Assembly (NCBI RefSeq): GCF_003063415.1
Contig: NZ_NESK01000011.1
Coordinates: 49,389 to 113,388, forward strand
DNA from: Limnohabitans sp. 2KL-17
Lineage (GTDB): Bacteria > Pseudomonadota > Gammaproteobacteria > Burkholderiales > Burkholderiaceae_C
Direction: 5' to 3'
Length of the DNA stretch: 64,000 bases
Positions 40,403 through 50,392 of this stretch are shown in pieces; position 1 is the stretch's first letter, and the number at the start of each line of letters is the position of its first letter. A model generated the notes under the pieces. It was not told the origin of the DNA and did no database searches. It saw only the letters and a list, made by a program, of their open reading frames with translations. The translations under genes were made by a program, and so were the position numbers.

Positions 40403-41905
40403 ATGGACTACATCCTTTCAATCGACCAAGGCACGACCAGTTCACGGGCGGTGGTGTTTGACCGTGCCGGCCAGGTGGTGGCCATGGCGCAACGCGAGTT
40501 TGCCCAGCACTTTCCCCAACCCGGTTGGGTGGAGCATGACGCCCGTGAGATCTGGCAAAGCCAATTGGCTGTGATACAGCAAGCCATGGCGCAAGCGAAC
40601 ATTCAGGCCAGCCAGTTGCGCGCCATGGGCATCACCAATCAGCGCGAGACCACGGTGCTTTGGGACCGGGCGACCGGTGAGCCTGTCGCCCCCGCCATCG
40701 TTTGGCAGGACAGGCGCACAGCCGTGTTTTGCGATGGCTTGCGTGCCGCAGGCCATGGCCCCAAGATCGCCCGCAAGACAGGCTTGGTGCTGGACGCTTA
40801 TTTTTCAGGCACCAAGCTGGCGTGGTTGCTGGACCATGTGCCAGGTGCCCGGGTGCGTGCCGAGCAAGGCGAGTTGGCCTTTGGCACCATTGACAGCTGG
40901 CTGGTCTGGCAACTCACCGGCGGGCGTGTGCATGCCACCGACGCCAGCAATGCTTCGCGAACCCTGTTGTTCAACCTGAAAACGGGCGCCTGGGATCCTG
41001 AATTGCTGGCGCTGCTGAAAATCCCTGCCGCCGTTTTGCCTCAGGTGCTGCCTTCGTGCGGCATCGTGGCCGAGACCGATGCCCATTGGCTGGGGGCTTC
41101 TGTGCCGATAGCCGGCTGGGCCGGTGATCAGCAGGCAGCCTTGTTCGGGCAGGCCTGTTTTGCACCGGGCATGGCCAAAAACACCTATGGCACGGGCTGT
41201 TTCATGCTCATGAACACCGGCAATCAGCCTGTGGCGAGCCGCCACCAATTGCTCAGCACGGTGGCCTGGCAAGGCCCCGCAAGCTCAAAGCATGCCATGG
41301 CCTATGCGCTGGAGGGTTCGGTGTTCATGGCGGGCGCAACCGTGCAGTGGCTGCGCGACGGTTTGCAGATCATTGGCCGTGCCGCCGATGTCGAAGCGCT
41401 GGCTGCCAGCGTGCCCGACACGGGCGATGTGTTTTTGGTGCCTGCTTTTGCGGGCCTGGGGGCCCCCGATTGGGACGGACAGGCCCGAGCGACGCTGGTA
41501 GGCATGACCCGGGGCACGGACCGGGCCCACATTGCGCGCGCGGCTTTGGAGGCGATCGCTTTACAAACCGCCGATGTGTTTCACGCCATGGCCGCCGACA
41601 GCGGGTTGGCGCTGCGCGAGCTGCGGGTGGATGGGGGTGCCAGTCGCAACAATTTGCTGATGCAGATTCAGGCCAATGTGTTGGGTGTGCCTGTGGTTCG
41701 CAGTCGCGTGACTGAGACGACCGCCTTGGGTGCGGCGTCTTTGGCCGGCTTGGCCACCGGGTTTTGGTCTGGGGCAGAAGAAATATCGGCACTGTGGCAA
41801 GAGGAATGCCGCTTTGAGCCTGAATGGGGCGCGGCGCAACGGCAGCAATTCAGCGCGCGTTGGCGCGAGGCGGTGAGTCGATCACGGTCTTGGGCAAGGA
41901 ACTGA
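40403..41905 (+). CDS. glpK: Glycerol kinase
   Basis: GlpK (500 aa) phosphorylates glycerol to glycerol-3-phosphate. The FGGY-kinase fold shows [15 protein letters not shown] at the start, [16 protein letters not shown] for substrate binding, and [10 protein letters not shown] and [15 protein letters not shown] for ATP binding. It forms an operon with glpD; GlpK stop and GlpD start are 1 bp apart. No glpF or GlpR regulator is next to it. Confidence 0.97.
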   Translation: MDYILSIDQGTTSSRAVVFDRAGQVVAMAQREFAQHFPQPGWVEHDAREIWQSQLAVIQQAMAQANIQASQLRAMGITNQRETTVLWDRATGEPVAPAIVWQDRRTAVFCDGLRAAGHGPKIARKTGLVLDAYFSGTKLAWLLDHVPGARVRAEQGELAFGTIDSWLVWQLTGGRVHATDASNASRTLLFNLKTGAWDPELLALLKIPAAVLPQVLPSCGIVAETDAHWLGASVPIAGWAGDQQAALFGQACFAPGMAKNTYGTGCFMLMNTGNQPVASRHQLLSTVAWQGPASSKHAMAYALEGSVFMAGATVQWLRDGLQIIGRAADVEALAASVPDTGDVFLVPAFAGLGAPDWDGQARATLVGMTRGTDRAHIARAALEAIALQTADVFHAMAADSGLALRELRVDGGASRNNLLMQIQANVLGVPVVRSRVTETTALGAASLAGLATGFWSGAEEISALWQEECRFEPEWGAAQRQQFSARWREAVSRSRSWARN

Positions 41906-41906
41906 T

Positions 41907-43523
41907 GTGACGGACAAGCCTGTAGAAGTGGGTCCTGCCCCTTTGCCCACTCGGCGAGAAGACCTGCTGGCACAGCTTGTAGCGCCCCAAATTTGGGATT
42001 TGTTGGTGGTGGGCGGTGGTGCCACGGGCTTGGGGGTGGCTTTGCAGGCTGCCCGTGAAGGCTTGACGGTGGCGCTTTTGGAGGCCAATGACCTGGCCCA
42101 GGGAACGTCGTCACGATCGACCAAGCTGGTGCACGGTGGCGTGCGTTATTTGGCACAAGGCCATTGGCCTTTGGTGAGTGAGGCGCTTCACGAACGCCGG
42201 GCGTTGTTGGAGCGTGCGCCCCACCTGGCCCAACCGTTGGCCTTTGTCATGCCCGCTTACCGATGGGGAGAGCAGGCTTTTTATGGGGCTGGGCTCAAGC
42301 TGTATGAGTGGCTGGCGGCATCCGCCAGCCTGGGCAAAACCCGATTTTTGAATGCGCAGTCAACCCGCGAGGCAATTGCAGGCATCCGTACAGAGGGCTT
42401 GCGTGGAGGTGTTCAATATTGGGACGGTCAATTTGACGATGCCCGCCTTGCGGTGGCGCTGGCCCGAACGGCAGCCCGCGAAGGTGCTTGCGTGCTCAAC
42501 CATGTGTCTGTTCAGGGCTTGATCTATGAGGGCAAGCGGGTGGCGGGGGTGCAGGCGCGTGATGCAGAGCGTGGCCTTGACTTCGAGCTGCGGGCGCAAT
42601 GCGTGGTCAATGCCACGGGTGTCTGGGTGGATGGTTTGAGGCAGGCCGATGGCCGGCAGTTGGGTCAGGACTTGCCTGCCTTGGTGTCGCCTAGCCAGGG
42701 TGTCCATTTGGTGGTTGATGCGTCTTTTTGGCCCGGTGACAAAGCGCTGCTGGTGCCCCGGACCGAAGATGGCCGGGTTTTGTTTGCCGTGCCATGGCTG
42801 GGCAAGGTGTTGCTGGGCACAACAGATACCGGGCGCGAAGATGCGCCCACCGAACCCCGTCCGGCGAGTGAGGAGGTGGACTGGATCCTGCAAGAAGCAG
42901 GGCGCTATTTGGCAAAGGCTCCAAGGCGTCAGGATGTCTTGAGCGCCTGGGCTGGGCTTCGCCCCTTGGCAAGACCTGCGGCCTCATCTGCAGCTCAAAA
43001 CGGCGCCACCCAAAAGGTCAGCCGAGAGCACCAAGTTGAAGTCTCGGCATCCGGCCTGGTGACTGTGACGGGCGGAAAGTGGACCACTTACAGTGCCATG
43101 GCTGAAGATGCGTTGGGCCAGGCCAGAAGTTTGGCCGGTTTGAAACCTCCCATTCGGTCGCAGGCTAAAAATTACAAACTGGTCGGGGCGCCGCTAGCAG
43201 GTGCTGAGCTTGTCGGGCTCAATCAGCCAGCTGGCTTGCATTTGTTCGGATCTGAGCAAAGCTGGCTCTGCGCGCTGCCGGGTGCAGATATCGAATTGGC
43301 CCCAGGTTTGACCGAAGCCATGGTGCGGTTTGCCGCCCGTCATGAATACGCCAGGAGCGTAGAGGATGTGTTGGCCCGACGCTCCAGGTGCCTTTTTCTG
43401 GATGCGGCATTGGCCAAAGCACTGGCCCCAAGGGTTGCCCACATCCTGAATGAGGAGTTGGGGATTGACCCGGCTTTGGCGGCCTTTGAAGCTTTGGCCG
43501 ATGACTATGGGCGTTGCCCCTGA
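41907..43523 (+). CDS. glpD: Glycerol-3-phosphate dehydrogenase (FAD, aerobic)
   Basis: GlpD (538 aa) oxidises glycerol-3-phosphate to dihydroxyacetone phosphate and feeds electrons to ubiquinone at the inner membrane. The FAD Rossmann motif VVGGGATGLGVALQAAREG is near residues 33-51. TSSRSTKLVHGGVRYL is the family signature after it, and VTGGKWTTYSAMAEDAL closes the catalytic part. The start is a GTG at 41907 just after the glpK stop. It ends 108 bp before the spc promoter. Confidence 0.96.
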   Translation: MTDKPVEVGPAPLPTRREDLLAQLVAPQIWDLLVVGGGATGLGVALQAAREGLTVALLEANDLAQGTSSRSTKLVHGGVRYLAQGHWPLVSEALHERRALLERAPHLAQPLAFVMPAYRWGEQAFYGAGLKLYEWLAASASLGKTRFLNAQSTREAIAGIRTEGLRGGVQYWDGQFDDARLAVALARTAAREGACVLNHVSVQGLIYEGKRVAGVQARDAERGLDFELRAQCVVNATGVWVDGLRQADGRQLGQDLPALVSPSQGVHLVVDASFWPGDKALLVPRTEDGRVLFAVPWLGKVLLGTTDTGREDAPTEPRPASEEVDWILQEAGRYLAKAPRRQDVLSAWAGLRPLARPAASSAAQNGATQKVSREHQVEVSASGLVTVTGGKWTTYSAMAEDALGQARSLAGLKPPIRSQAKNYKLVGAPLAGAELVGLNQPAGLHLFGSEQSWLCALPGADIELAPGLTEAMVRFAARHEYARSVEDVLARRSRCLFLDAALAKALAPRVAHILNEELGIDPALAAFEALADDYGRCP

Positions 43524-43559
43524 AGGCGTGATCCCATCAAACCAGGCTGTGTGACGGGT

Positions 43560-43597
43560 CGAAAGGGCGGAGGGAGATGACTGGCGCGGCCCTTTCG
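43560..43597 (+). other. Inverted repeat after glpD
   Basis: CGAAAGGGC at 43560-43568 pairs perfectly with GCCCTTTCG at 43589-43597 across a 20-nt loop. It sits 36 bp after the glpD stop and could shape the 3' end of glpKD mRNA. There is no T tract, so it is not a standard terminator. Confidence 0.4.
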
Positions 43598-43630
43598 GAC
43601 GCCATCATCACAAAATATTTCTCCGACTTG

Positions 43631-43659
43631 TTGCGCAGGCCCATTTTTTCAGACATAAT
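43631..43659 (+). promoter_or_regulatory. Promoter of the spc ribosomal-protein operon
   Basis: TTGCGC (43631-43636), 17-bp spacer, CATAAT (43654-43659): a good sigma-70 promoter 147 bp before rplN. The long leader before rplN could carry feedback control, but no known ribosomal-protein binding element is recognised. Confidence 0.7.
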
Positions 43660-43806
43660 CAGGGGCTTCGCTTTGCAAAAGGCGTAAGTATCTGCCCAAT
43701 CTGAAGTGTTGCGAGTGGTTCGCGGCGTGAATGACGGGTCCAAGACTGATTTCTGCTTGTCGGCCAATAGGTTGGCAGGGAAGAAATACAAGTTGGGAAT
43801 AAAGAA

Positions 43807-44175
43807 ATGATCCAGACAGAATCTCGGTTGGATGTGGCCGACAACACCGGCGCCAAGTCCGTGCTGTGCATTAAGGTGCTCGGCGGGTCTAAGCGTCGCT
43901 ATGCAAGTGTTGGCGACGTCATCAAGGTGAGCATCAAGGAAGCCGCTCCGCGTGGTCGCGTCAAAAAAGGCGAGATCTACAGTGCTGTGGTGGTCCGTAC
44001 AGCCAAGGGCATCCGCCGTGGCGATGGCTCCCTCATCAAATTCGACGGCAATGCAGCTGTATTGCTGAATGCCAAGTTGGAGCCTATCGGCACCCGCATC
44101 TTCGGCCCGGTCACGCGCGAACTGCGTACCGAGAAGTTCATGAAGATCGTGTCCCTGGCTCCTGAAGTACTGTAA
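43807..44175 (+). CDS. rplN: 50S ribosomal protein L14 (uL14)
   Basis: L14 (122 aa, the standard length) sits at the subunit interface. It starts [19 protein letters not shown] and ends [11 protein letters not shown], both typical. It is the first gene of the spc operon here. The S10 operon, which usually precedes it (ending rpsQ), is replaced by glpD. Confidence 0.98.
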   Translation: MIQTESRLDVADNTGAKSVLCIKVLGGSKRRYASVGDVIKVSIKEAAPRGRVKKGEIYSAVVVRTAKGIRRGDGSLIKFDGNAAVLLNAKLEPIGTRIFGPVTRELRTEKFMKIVSLAPEVL

Positions 44176-44184
44176 GGACGCGTC

Positions 44185-44505
44185 ATGAACAAGATTCGCA
44201 AAGGCGACGAAGTCATCGTCATCACAGGTCGTGACAAGGGCAAGCGCGGCAAAGTGTCGTTGCGCGCCAGTGATTCGCACCTGTTGATTGAAGGTGTGAA
44301 CATCGTCAAAAAACACGCTAAGCCAAACCCCATGAAGGGCACAACTGGCGGCATCATCGAAAAGGCCATGCCGATTCACCAATCCAATGTGGCCATTTTC
44401 AATGCCGCAGCGGGCAAGGCTGATCGTGTGGGCATCAAGCTGCAAGCTGACGGAAAGCGCGTTCGCGTTTACAAGTCCAGCGGCGAAGAAATCAAGGTGG
44501 CATGA
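44185..44505 (+). CDS. rplX: 50S ribosomal protein L24 (uL24)
   Basis: L24 (106 aa) is an assembly initiator of the 50S subunit. The KOW motif is near the N-terminus ([19 protein letters not shown]). [12 protein letters not shown] is conserved. Spacing to rplN is 9 bp. The stop (44503-44505) overlaps an ATG at 44502 and lies 2 bp before the preferred rplE start. Confidence 0.98.
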   Translation: MNKIRKGDEVIVITGRDKGKRGKVSLRASDSHLLIEGVNIVKKHAKPNPMKGTTGGIIEKAMPIHQSNVAIFNAAAGKADRVGIKLQADGKRVRVYKSSGEEIKVA

Positions 44506-44507
44506 GC

Positions 44508-45047
44508 ATGGCACGTTTGCAAAAACTTTTCCGCGAGAAAATCGCTGCTGACCTGGTGACCAAATTTGGTTACAAGTCGGTCATGCAGGTCCCTCGCATC
44601 ACCAAAATCACCTTGAACATGGGTGTGTCCGAGGCCGTGGCTGACAAGAAGGTCATGGACCACGCAGTCAGCGACTTGACCAAGATCGCAGGGCAAAAGC
44701 CTGTTGTGACCAAGGCCAAGAAGGCGATTGCCGGATTCAAGATCCGTGAGCAACAGCCCATTGGTTGCATGGTGACTTTGCGCGGCGTGCAGATGTATGA
44801 GTTCCTGGACCGTTTCGTGACCGTGGCTCTGCCACGCGTTCGTGACTTCCGTGGTATCTCCGGCCGTGCATTTGATGGTCGCGGCAATTACAACATTGGC
44901 GTGAAAGAGCAAATCATTTTCCCTGAGATTGAATACGACAAGGTAGATGCCTTGCGCGGACTCAACATCAGCATTACCACTACGGCCAAGTCTGACGAAG
45001 AGTGCAAAGCTCTTTTGGCGGCTTTCCGCTTCCCCTTCAAGAACTGA
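44508..45047 (+). CDS. rplE: 50S ribosomal protein L5 (uL5)
   Basis: L5 (179 aa) binds 5S rRNA in the central protuberance. I use ATG 44508 ([11 protein letters not shown]): it gives the standard 179-aa length and lies 8 bases after AAGGTGG. The ATG at 44502 overlapping the rplX stop is too close to that ribosome-binding site. Conserved parts are [11 protein letters not shown] and [19 protein letters not shown] (in part). Confidence 0.97.
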   Translation: MARLQKLFREKIAADLVTKFGYKSVMQVPRITKITLNMGVSEAVADKKVMDHAVSDLTKIAGQKPVVTKAKKAIAGFKIREQQPIGCMVTLRGVQMYEFLDRFVTVALPRVRDFRGISGRAFDGRGNYNIGVKEQIIFPEIEYDKVDALRGLNISITTTAKSDEECKALLAAFRFPFKN

Positions 45048-45055
45048 GGTGTCAC

Positions 45056-45361
45056 GTGGCTAAAGTAGCTTTGATCGAGCGAGAGCTCAAGCGTGAAAAA
45101 CTGGCAGCAAAGTACGCGAAAAAATACGCGGAATTTAAAGCCATCGCCAACGATGCCAAGCGCAGCGATGATGAGCGTGCTGCTGCCCGGATGGGTTTGC
45201 AAAAGCTCCCGCGCAACGCCAACCCGACTCGCCAACGCAACCGCTGTGCAATCACCGGTCGTCCACGTGGTACGTTCCGTCAATTTGGTCTGGGTCGCGC
45301 CAAGATCCGTGAATTAGCCTTCGCAGGCAATATTCCGGGCGTGACCAAGGCCAGCTGGTAA
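45056..45361 (+). CDS. rpsN: 30S ribosomal protein S14 (uS14)
   Basis: S14 (101 aa) is a late-assembling 30S protein. The start is a GTG at 45056 (encoding [11 protein letters not shown]), 8 bp after rplE. The sequence has the long form without the four-Cys zinc ribbon ([18 protein letters not shown] retains a single Cys), the zinc-independent type standard for Proteobacteria. Confidence 0.97.
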   Translation: MAKVALIERELKREKLAAKYAKKYAEFKAIANDAKRSDDERAAARMGLQKLPRNANPTRQRNRCAITGRPRGTFRQFGLGRAKIRELAFAGNIPGVTKASW

Positions 45362-45379
45362 TCGGCAGGAGATAACAAC

Positions 45380-45775
45380 ATGAGCATGAGTGATCCTATT
45401 GCCGATCTGTTGACCCGCATCCGTAACGCACAAATGGTTTCAAAAGCCAATGTGTTGGTTCCATCTTCCAAAGTGAAGGTGGCCATCGCTCAAGTGCTGA
45501 AAGATGAAGGCTACATTGACGGCTTCCAAGTCAAAACCGAGGACGGCAAGTCTGTTCTCGATATCGCCCTGAAGTATTATGCCGGTCGCCCAGTGATCGA
45601 GCGTATTGAGCGTGTGAGCCGTCCTGGCCTGCGCGTGTACAAAGGCCGTGACGCCATACCGCAAGTCCAAAACGGCTTGGGTGTCGCCATTGTCACCACA
45701 CCCCAAGGTGTGATGACCGACCGCAAAGCGCGCGCAGCCGGTGTCGGCGGCGAAGTGCTTTGCTATGTCGCTTAA
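45380..45775 (+). CDS. rpsH: 30S ribosomal protein S8 (uS8)
   Basis: S8 (131 aa) binds the central domain of 16S rRNA and in E. coli represses the spc operon. It starts [18 protein letters not shown] and ends [11 protein letters not shown], both typical. ATG 45380 is used because CAGGAG at 45366 is well spaced; ATG 45386 is the alternative. I did not identify an S8-binding element in this mRNA. Confidence 0.97.
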   Translation: MSMSDPIADLLTRIRNAQMVSKANVLVPSSKVKVAIAQVLKDEGYIDGFQVKTEDGKSVLDIALKYYAGRPVIERIERVSRPGLRVYKGRDAIPQVQNGLGVAIVTTPQGVMTDRKARAAGVGGEVLCYVA

Positions 45776-45791
45776 AGGCAGGAGAGACTGA

Positions 45792-46325
45792 ATGTCCCGA
45801 GTAGGAAAAATGCCTGTGATCATCCCCGCTGGTGTGGATGTGTCGATCAAACAAGATCAAATCAGTGTGAAGGGCGCGGGTGGTCAATTGGCCACTGCAT
45901 CCAACATGCTGGTCAATGTGAGCAATGAAGGTGGCAAGCTGAGCTTCGCCCCTGCCAATGACTCACGTGAAGCCAACGCCATGAGTGGCACCTTGCGTCA
46001 GCTGGTCAACAACATGGTGACTGGCGTGACCAAGGGCTTCGAAAAGAAGTTGAACCTGGTCGGTGTGGGTTACAAGGCGGCTGCGTCTGGTACCAAACTG
46101 AACCTGGCCGTTGGTTACTCACACCCTGTCAACATCGACATGCCTGCTGGCATCTCGGTGGCTACCCCGACCGCGACTGAAATCGTGATCAAAGGTGCCG
46201 ACCGCCAACGTGTTGGCCAAATTGCTGCTGAGATCCGTGCTGTTCGTCCTCCTGAGCCTTACAAGGGCAAGGGCATCCGTTATTCGGATGAGAAGATCAC
46301 GATCAAAGAGACTAAGAAGAAATAA
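45792..46325 (+). CDS. rplF: 50S ribosomal protein L6 (uL6)
   Basis: L6 (177 aa, standard) lies near the factor-binding centre. It has the usual two related halves. It begins [19 protein letters not shown] and ends with the conserved [15 protein letters not shown] segment. Spacing to rpsH is 16 bp with an AGGAGAG ribosome-binding site. Confidence 0.98.
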   Translation: MSRVGKMPVIIPAGVDVSIKQDQISVKGAGGQLATASNMLVNVSNEGGKLSFAPANDSREANAMSGTLRQLVNNMVTGVTKGFEKKLNLVGVGYKAAASGTKLNLAVGYSHPVNIDMPAGISVATPTATEIVIKGADRQRVGQIAAEIRAVRPPEPYKGKGIRYSDEKITIKETKKK

Positions 46326-46336
46326 GGAGCTGCATC

Positions 46337-46702
46337 ATGTTGACCAAGAAAGAGCAGCGTCTCCGTCGTGCACGTCAAACGCGCATTCGCATTGCACAGC
46401 AAGGCGTGGCCCGTCTGACCGTGAACAGGACCAACCTGCATATCTACGCCAGCGTTATCTCTGGTTGCGGTACAAAAGTGCTGGCCACTGCTTCTACAGC
46501 AGAAGCCGAAGTGCGCACAGTTTTGGGCGCCACGGGCAAAGGCGGCAATGCCGCGGCAGCCGCAGTCATTGGCAAGCGGATTGCTGAAAAAGCAAAAGCT
46601 GCCGGCGTTGAGAAGGTCGCTTTCGACCGCGCAGGTTTCGCTTACCACGGTCGAGTCAAGGCTTTGGCCGAAGCAGCCCGTGAAGCAGGTCTGCAGTTCT
46701 AA
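46337..46702 (+). CDS. rplR: 50S ribosomal protein L18 (uL18)
   Basis: L18 (121 aa) binds 5S rRNA with L5. It starts [19 protein letters not shown] and ends [20 protein letters not shown], both highly conserved. It follows rplF by 11 bp, with TAAGGAGC upstream as ribosome-binding site. Confidence 0.98.
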   Translation: MLTKKEQRLRRARQTRIRIAQQGVARLTVNRTNLHIYASVISGCGTKVLATASTAEAEVRTVLGATGKGGNAAAAAVIGKRIAEKAKAAGVEKVAFDRAGFAYHGRVKALAEAAREAGLQF

Positions 46703-46719
46703 ACGGATCGGAGATACAA

Positions 46720-47238
46720 ATGGCTAAATTTACAGCAAAACCGCAAAGTGACGGTCCTGAAGACGGTCTCCGCGAAAAGATGATCGCGGTCAACCGCGTG
46801 ACCAAGGTGGTCAAGGGTGGCCGTATTCTCGGTTTCGCCGCATTGACAGTGGTCGGTGACGGTGATGGCAAAGTGGGCATGGGCAAGGGCAAGTCGAAAG
46901 AAGTGCCAGCAGCTGTGCAAAAAGCGATGGAAGAAGCCCGTCGCAACTTGGCCAAAGTCCACCTCAAGAACGGAACCATTCACCACGCAGTGCACGGGCA
47001 CCACGGTGCTGCACGCGTCATGATGGCACCAGCACCCAAGGGTACCGGCATCATCGCGGGTGGTCCAATGCGTGCTGTCTTTGAAGTAGTGGGTATTACT
47101 GATATCGTGGCCAAGAGCCATGGTTCGTCCAACCCTTACAACATGGTTCGTGCCACTCTGGACGCATTGTCCAATTGCACCACAGCCTCCAACGTGGCGG
47201 CCAAACGTGGCAAGTCCGTTGAAGAGTTGTTCGGCTGA
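46720..47238 (+). CDS. rpsE: 30S ribosomal protein S5 (uS5)
   Basis: S5 (172 aa) acts in decoding accuracy and mRNA entry. The double-stranded-RNA-binding N-half contains [19 protein letters not shown] and the C-half [19 protein letters not shown]. Length is normal, and the start [13 protein letters not shown] is typical for this order. Confidence 0.98.
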   Translation: MAKFTAKPQSDGPEDGLREKMIAVNRVTKVVKGGRILGFAALTVVGDGDGKVGMGKGKSKEVPAAVQKAMEEARRNLAKVHLKNGTIHHAVHGHHGAARVMMAPAPKGTGIIAGGPMRAVFEVVGITDIVAKSHGSSNPYNMVRATLDALSNCTTASNVAAKRGKSVEELFG

Positions 47239-47252
47239 ATCGGAGATCCAAC

Positions 47253-47435
47253 ATGACGACACAATCAACCGTGAAAGTCCAATTGGTTCGCAGCCCGATT
47301 GGCACCAAAGTTTCGCACCGTGCCACTGTTCGTGGTCTGGGTCTTCGCAAGGTCAACTCTGTGAGTGAACTTGAAGACACACCTGCAGTGCGCGGAATGA
47401 TCAACAAGATCAGCTACCTGGTCAAAGTTCTCTAA
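47253..47435 (+). CDS. rpmD: 50S ribosomal protein L30 (uL30)
   Basis: L30 (60 aa) is a small 50S protein. It reads [19 protein letters not shown] with the conserved [18 protein letters not shown] region and ends [12 protein letters not shown]. It lies between rpsE and rplO with the normal order. Confidence 0.97.
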   Translation: MTTQSTVKVQLVRSPIGTKVSHRATVRGLGLRKVNSVSELEDTPAVRGMINKISYLVKVL

Positions 47436-47445
47436 GAGGCCGATG

Positions 47446-47877
47446 ATGGAACTCAATAGCATCAAGCCCGCAGAAGGCTCAAAACACGCACCCCGCCGAG
47501 TCGGTCGTGGAATCGGTTCAGGTTTGGGTAAAACCGCCGGCCGTGGTCACAAAGGCCAGAAATCCCGCGCAGGTGGTTACCACAAGGTGGGCTTTGAAGG
47601 CGGTCAAATGCCTTTGCAGCGCCGTCTTCCCAAGCGTGGCTTTAAATCACACTTGCTAAAGTACAACGCTGAAATCACGCTGACAAGCTTGGCGCGCCTT
47701 GACTTGGCCGAAGTGGATGTTTTGACATTGAAGCAAGCCGGTCTGGTGTCGCAAATGGTCAAAGTGGTCAAAGTGATCAAGTCTGGTGAACTTGTCAAAG
47801 CGGTCAAACTGACCGGCATAGTCGCGACTGCGGGTGCCAAAGCAGCGATTGAAGCTGCTGGCGGCTCCGTAGCCTGA
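47446..47877 (+). CDS. rplO: 50S ribosomal protein L15 (uL15)
   Basis: L15 (143 aa) is an early assembly protein. It has the Gly-rich basic N-terminus ([18 protein letters not shown]) and the [15 protein letters not shown] segment. I use the second of two adjacent ATG codons (47446) because AGAGG at 47435-47439 is better spaced and the family starts [11 protein letters not shown]. Confidence 0.97.
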   Translation: MELNSIKPAEGSKHAPRRVGRGIGSGLGKTAGRGHKGQKSRAGGYHKVGFEGGQMPLQRRLPKRGFKSHLLKYNAEITLTSLARLDLAEVDVLTLKQAGLVSQMVKVVKVIKSGELVKAVKLTGIVATAGAKAAIEAAGGSVA

Positions 47878-47901
47878 ATTCACAGATAGACGAGACATAA
47901 C

Positions 47902-49221
47902 GTGGTAACCAGCGCAAATCAGACAGCCAAAGGAGACAAGTTCGGTGACCTTCGTCGCCGGCTTATCTTTTTGTTGCTTGCGTTGGTGGTTTACCGCGCT
48001 GGTGCGCACATCCCAGTCCCAGGCATTGATCCTGAACAACTCAAGCAATTGTTCAATGGCCAGCAAGGCGGCATCCTGAGCTTGTTCAACATGTTCTCGG
48101 GTGGCGCCCTGTCGAGATTTACCGTGTTTGCCTTGGGCATCATGCCGTACATTTCTGCTTCCATCGTGATGCAATTGTTGACCTACGTGGTCCCCACCTT
48201 CGAACAGATGAAGAAAGAGGGCGAAGCAGGTCGACGCAAAATTACACAGTACACACGCCTGGGTGCACTGGCTTTGGCCGTGTTTCAGTCCCTGGGTATT
48301 GCGGTTGCATTGGAAGCTTCGGCAGGGTTGGTGATCAACCCAGGCATGGGTTTTCGCATGACTGCTGTGGTCAGCTTGACCGCGGGCACTATGTTCCTGA
48401 TGTGGTTGGGTGAACAGATCACTGAGCGCGGTTTGGGCAATGGAATTTCCATACTGATCTTTGCCGGTATCGCTGCTGGCTTGCCAAGTGCACTGGGGGG
48501 CTTGTTTGAACTTGTCCGTACAGGTGCCATGAACCCATTTATTTCAATTCTGATCATCGTGGTCGTGGCCCTTGTGACCTACTTCGTGGTCTTTGTTGAA
48601 CGAGGTCAGCGCAAGATACTGGTTAATTACGCGCGCCGTCAGGTGGGCAACAAGGTTTACGGTGGCCAATCTTCGCACTTGCCGCTGAAACTGAACATGG
48701 CCGGTGTGATTCCGCCAATCTTTGCGTCTTCGATCATTCTTTTGCCGGCCACTTTGATTGGTTGGTTCAGTTCGGGGACATCTGAAAGCTTTGTGGTTCG
48801 GTTCTTCAAGGATGTTGCCAATGCATTGGCACCTGGACAGCCTGTATACGTGATGTTTTACGCTGCGGCCATCATTTTCTTCTGCTTCTTTTACACAGCG
48901 TTGGTTTTCAACAGCCGTGAAACTGCAGATAACCTGAAGAAAAGTGGAGCTTTCATCCCTGGTATCCGTCCAGGTGATCAAACGGCCAAGTACATTGACA
49001 AGATTTTGTTGCGTTTGACCGCAGTGGGAGCCGCTTACATCACATTCGTGTGTTTGCTGCCTGAATTTTTGATTCTGAAATACAATGTTCCATTTTACTT
49101 TGGCGGTACATCACTGCTGATCATTGTGGTTGTGACCATGGATTTCATGGCTCAAGTACAAAATTATTTGATGTCGCAACAATACGATTCTCTTTTGAAG
49201 AAGGCCAGTTTCAAGTCTTGA
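47902..49221 (+). CDS. secY: Preprotein translocase subunit SecY
   Basis: SecY (439 aa) forms the protein-conducting channel of the inner membrane with SecE and SecG. Ten membrane helices can be traced. The conserved starts of the channel, [19 protein letters not shown] and [11 protein letters not shown], and the C-terminal cytoplasmic loop ([18 protein letters not shown], read [17 protein letters not shown]) are present. The start codon is GTG at 47902. It is the last large gene of the spc operon before rpmJ. Confidence 0.97.
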   Translation: MVTSANQTAKGDKFGDLRRRLIFLLLALVVYRAGAHIPVPGIDPEQLKQLFNGQQGGILSLFNMFSGGALSRFTVFALGIMPYISASIVMQLLTYVVPTFEQMKKEGEAGRRKITQYTRLGALALAVFQSLGIAVALEASAGLVINPGMGFRMTAVVSLTAGTMFLMWLGEQITERGLGNGISILIFAGIAAGLPSALGGLFELVRTGAMNPFISILIIVVVALVTYFVVFVERGQRKILVNYARRQVGNKVYGGQSSHLPLKLNMAGVIPPIFASSIILLPATLIGWFSSGTSESFVVRFFKDVANALAPGQPVYVMFYAAAIIFFCFFYTALVFNSRETADNLKKSGAFIPGIRPGDQTAKYIDKILLRLTAVGAAYITFVCLLPEFLILKYNVPFYFGGTSLLIIVVVTMDFMAQVQNYLMSQQYDSLLKKASFKS

Positions 49222-49380
49222 GCAAACAGATGGGGCTTGTTCTCCTCTGATGCCGAAACATGATGCAGTGTTATTGGGACGAAGTTGAGTTTGGTAGAGA
49301 TCCTTGCTATTTGTGCAAGGCCAATAAATTTGATCCAGTCTGATAAGGGCTGGGTGAACGATGAGTTTTAGGAGAAAACC

Positions 49381-49494
49381 ATGAGAGTTTCTGCTTCGGT
49401 GAAGAAAATTTGCCGCAACTGCAAAGTCATTCGCCGTAAAGGCGTTGTTCGTGTGATCTGCACAGATCCACGTCACAAGCAGCGTCAAGGCTGA
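49381..49494 (+). CDS. rpmJ: 50S ribosomal protein L36 (bL36)
   Basis: L36 (37 aa) is the smallest 50S protein. It reads [20 protein letters not shown] and ends DPRHKQRQG. The zinc ribbon C-x2-C...C...H is complete: C11, C14, C27 and the His of PRHKQ. TTTAGGAGAAAACC gives a good ribosome-binding site. infA, which often sits between secY and rpmJ, is absent: the 159-bp gap holds no frame for it. Confidence 0.97.
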   Translation: MRVSASVKKICRNCKVIRRKGVVRVICTDPRHKQRQG

Positions 49495-49518
49495 TTGAAT
49501 TAGTATTAGAGGACGAAA

Positions 49519-49884
49519 ATGGCACGTATCGCTGGCATCAACATTCCGCCGCATAAACATGCTGAAATTGGCTTGACAGCCATTTTCGGTATTGGACGCA
49601 CTCGCGCACGACAAATTTGCGAGGCATCTGGCATCGCATATTCCAAAAAGATCAAAGATCTGACGGACGCGGATCTCGAAAAAATTCGCGATCAAATCGC
49701 AGTTTTCACCATTGAAGGTGACCTGCGCCGCGAAACAACCATGAACATCAAGCGTTTGATGGACATTGGTTGCTACCGTGGTTTCCGTCACCGTCGCGGT
49801 TTGCCCATGCGCGGTCAGCGTACCCGTACCAATGCACGCACTCGCAAGGGTCCGCGCAAAGGTGCAGCGGCTCTGAAGAAATAA
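49519..49884 (+). CDS. rpsM: 30S ribosomal protein S13 (uS13)
   Basis: S13 (121 aa) contacts tRNA and the 50S subunit. It starts [19 protein letters not shown] and has the C-terminal basic tail [17 protein letters not shown]. It is the first gene of the alpha operon (rpsM-rpsK-rpsD-rpoA-rplQ). Confidence 0.98.
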   Translation: MARIAGINIPPHKHAEIGLTAIFGIGRTRARQICEASGIAYSKKIKDLTDADLEKIRDQIAVFTIEGDLRRETTMNIKRLMDIGCYRGFRHRRGLPMRGQRTRTNARTRKGPRKGAAALKK

Positions 49885-49903
49885 GCAGGATTGAGAGACC
49901 ACC

Positions 49904-50308
49904 ATGGCTAAAGCACAATCAAACAGCGCATCACAACGTGTACGCAAAAAAGTCCGCAAGAACATTGCTGACGGCATTGCACACGTTCACGCGTCTTTCA
50001 ACAACACCATCATCACGATCACCGACAGACAGGGCAACGCCTTGGCGTGGGCTTCTTCGGGTGGCCAGGGTTTCAAGGGTTCGCGTAAATCGACTCCTTT
50101 TGCTGCCCAGGTTGCTTCAGAAGTTGCAGGTCGTGCGGCTCAAGAACAAGGCATCAAAAACCTTGACGTCGAAATCAAGGGTCCCGGCCCTGGTCGCGAG
50201 TCATCGGTTCGCGCCTTGGGTGCGTTGGGCATCCGCATTACATCCATCGCCGATGTGACGCCGGTACCACACAACGGCTGCCGCCCTCAAAAGCGTCGTC
50301 GTATCTAA
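49904..50308 (+). CDS. rpsK: 30S ribosomal protein S11 (uS11)
   Basis: S11 (134 aa) lines the mRNA exit site on the 30S platform. Conserved segments include [19 protein letters not shown] and the C-terminal [18 protein letters not shown]. Spacing to rpsM is 19 bp. Confidence 0.98.
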   Translation: MAKAQSNSASQRVRKKVRKNIADGIAHVHASFNNTIITITDRQGNALAWASSGGQGFKGSRKSTPFAAQVASEVAGRAAQEQGIKNLDVEIKGPGPGRESSVRALGALGIRITSIADVTPVPHNGCRPQKRRRI

Positions 50309-50325
50309 TTCAAACCAAGCCCACC

Positions 50326-50370
50326 GCCAGGCAATGCTTGCATCGCCTGGCTCCCGCATTTCTGATGCGG
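50326..50370 (+). promoter_or_regulatory. Two consecutive hairpins between rpsK and rpsD
   Basis: Hairpin 1: GCCAGGC (50326-50332) pairs with GCCTGGC (50345-50351), continued inside by ATGC/GCAT around a TT loop with one A-C mismatch. Hairpin 2: CCGCAT (50354-50359) pairs with ATGCGG (50365-50370). No T tract follows, so processing or translational control of rpsD is more likely than termination. Confidence 0.5.
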
Positions 50371-50392
50371 TAGTTGCATAAAGGAAAATCAA

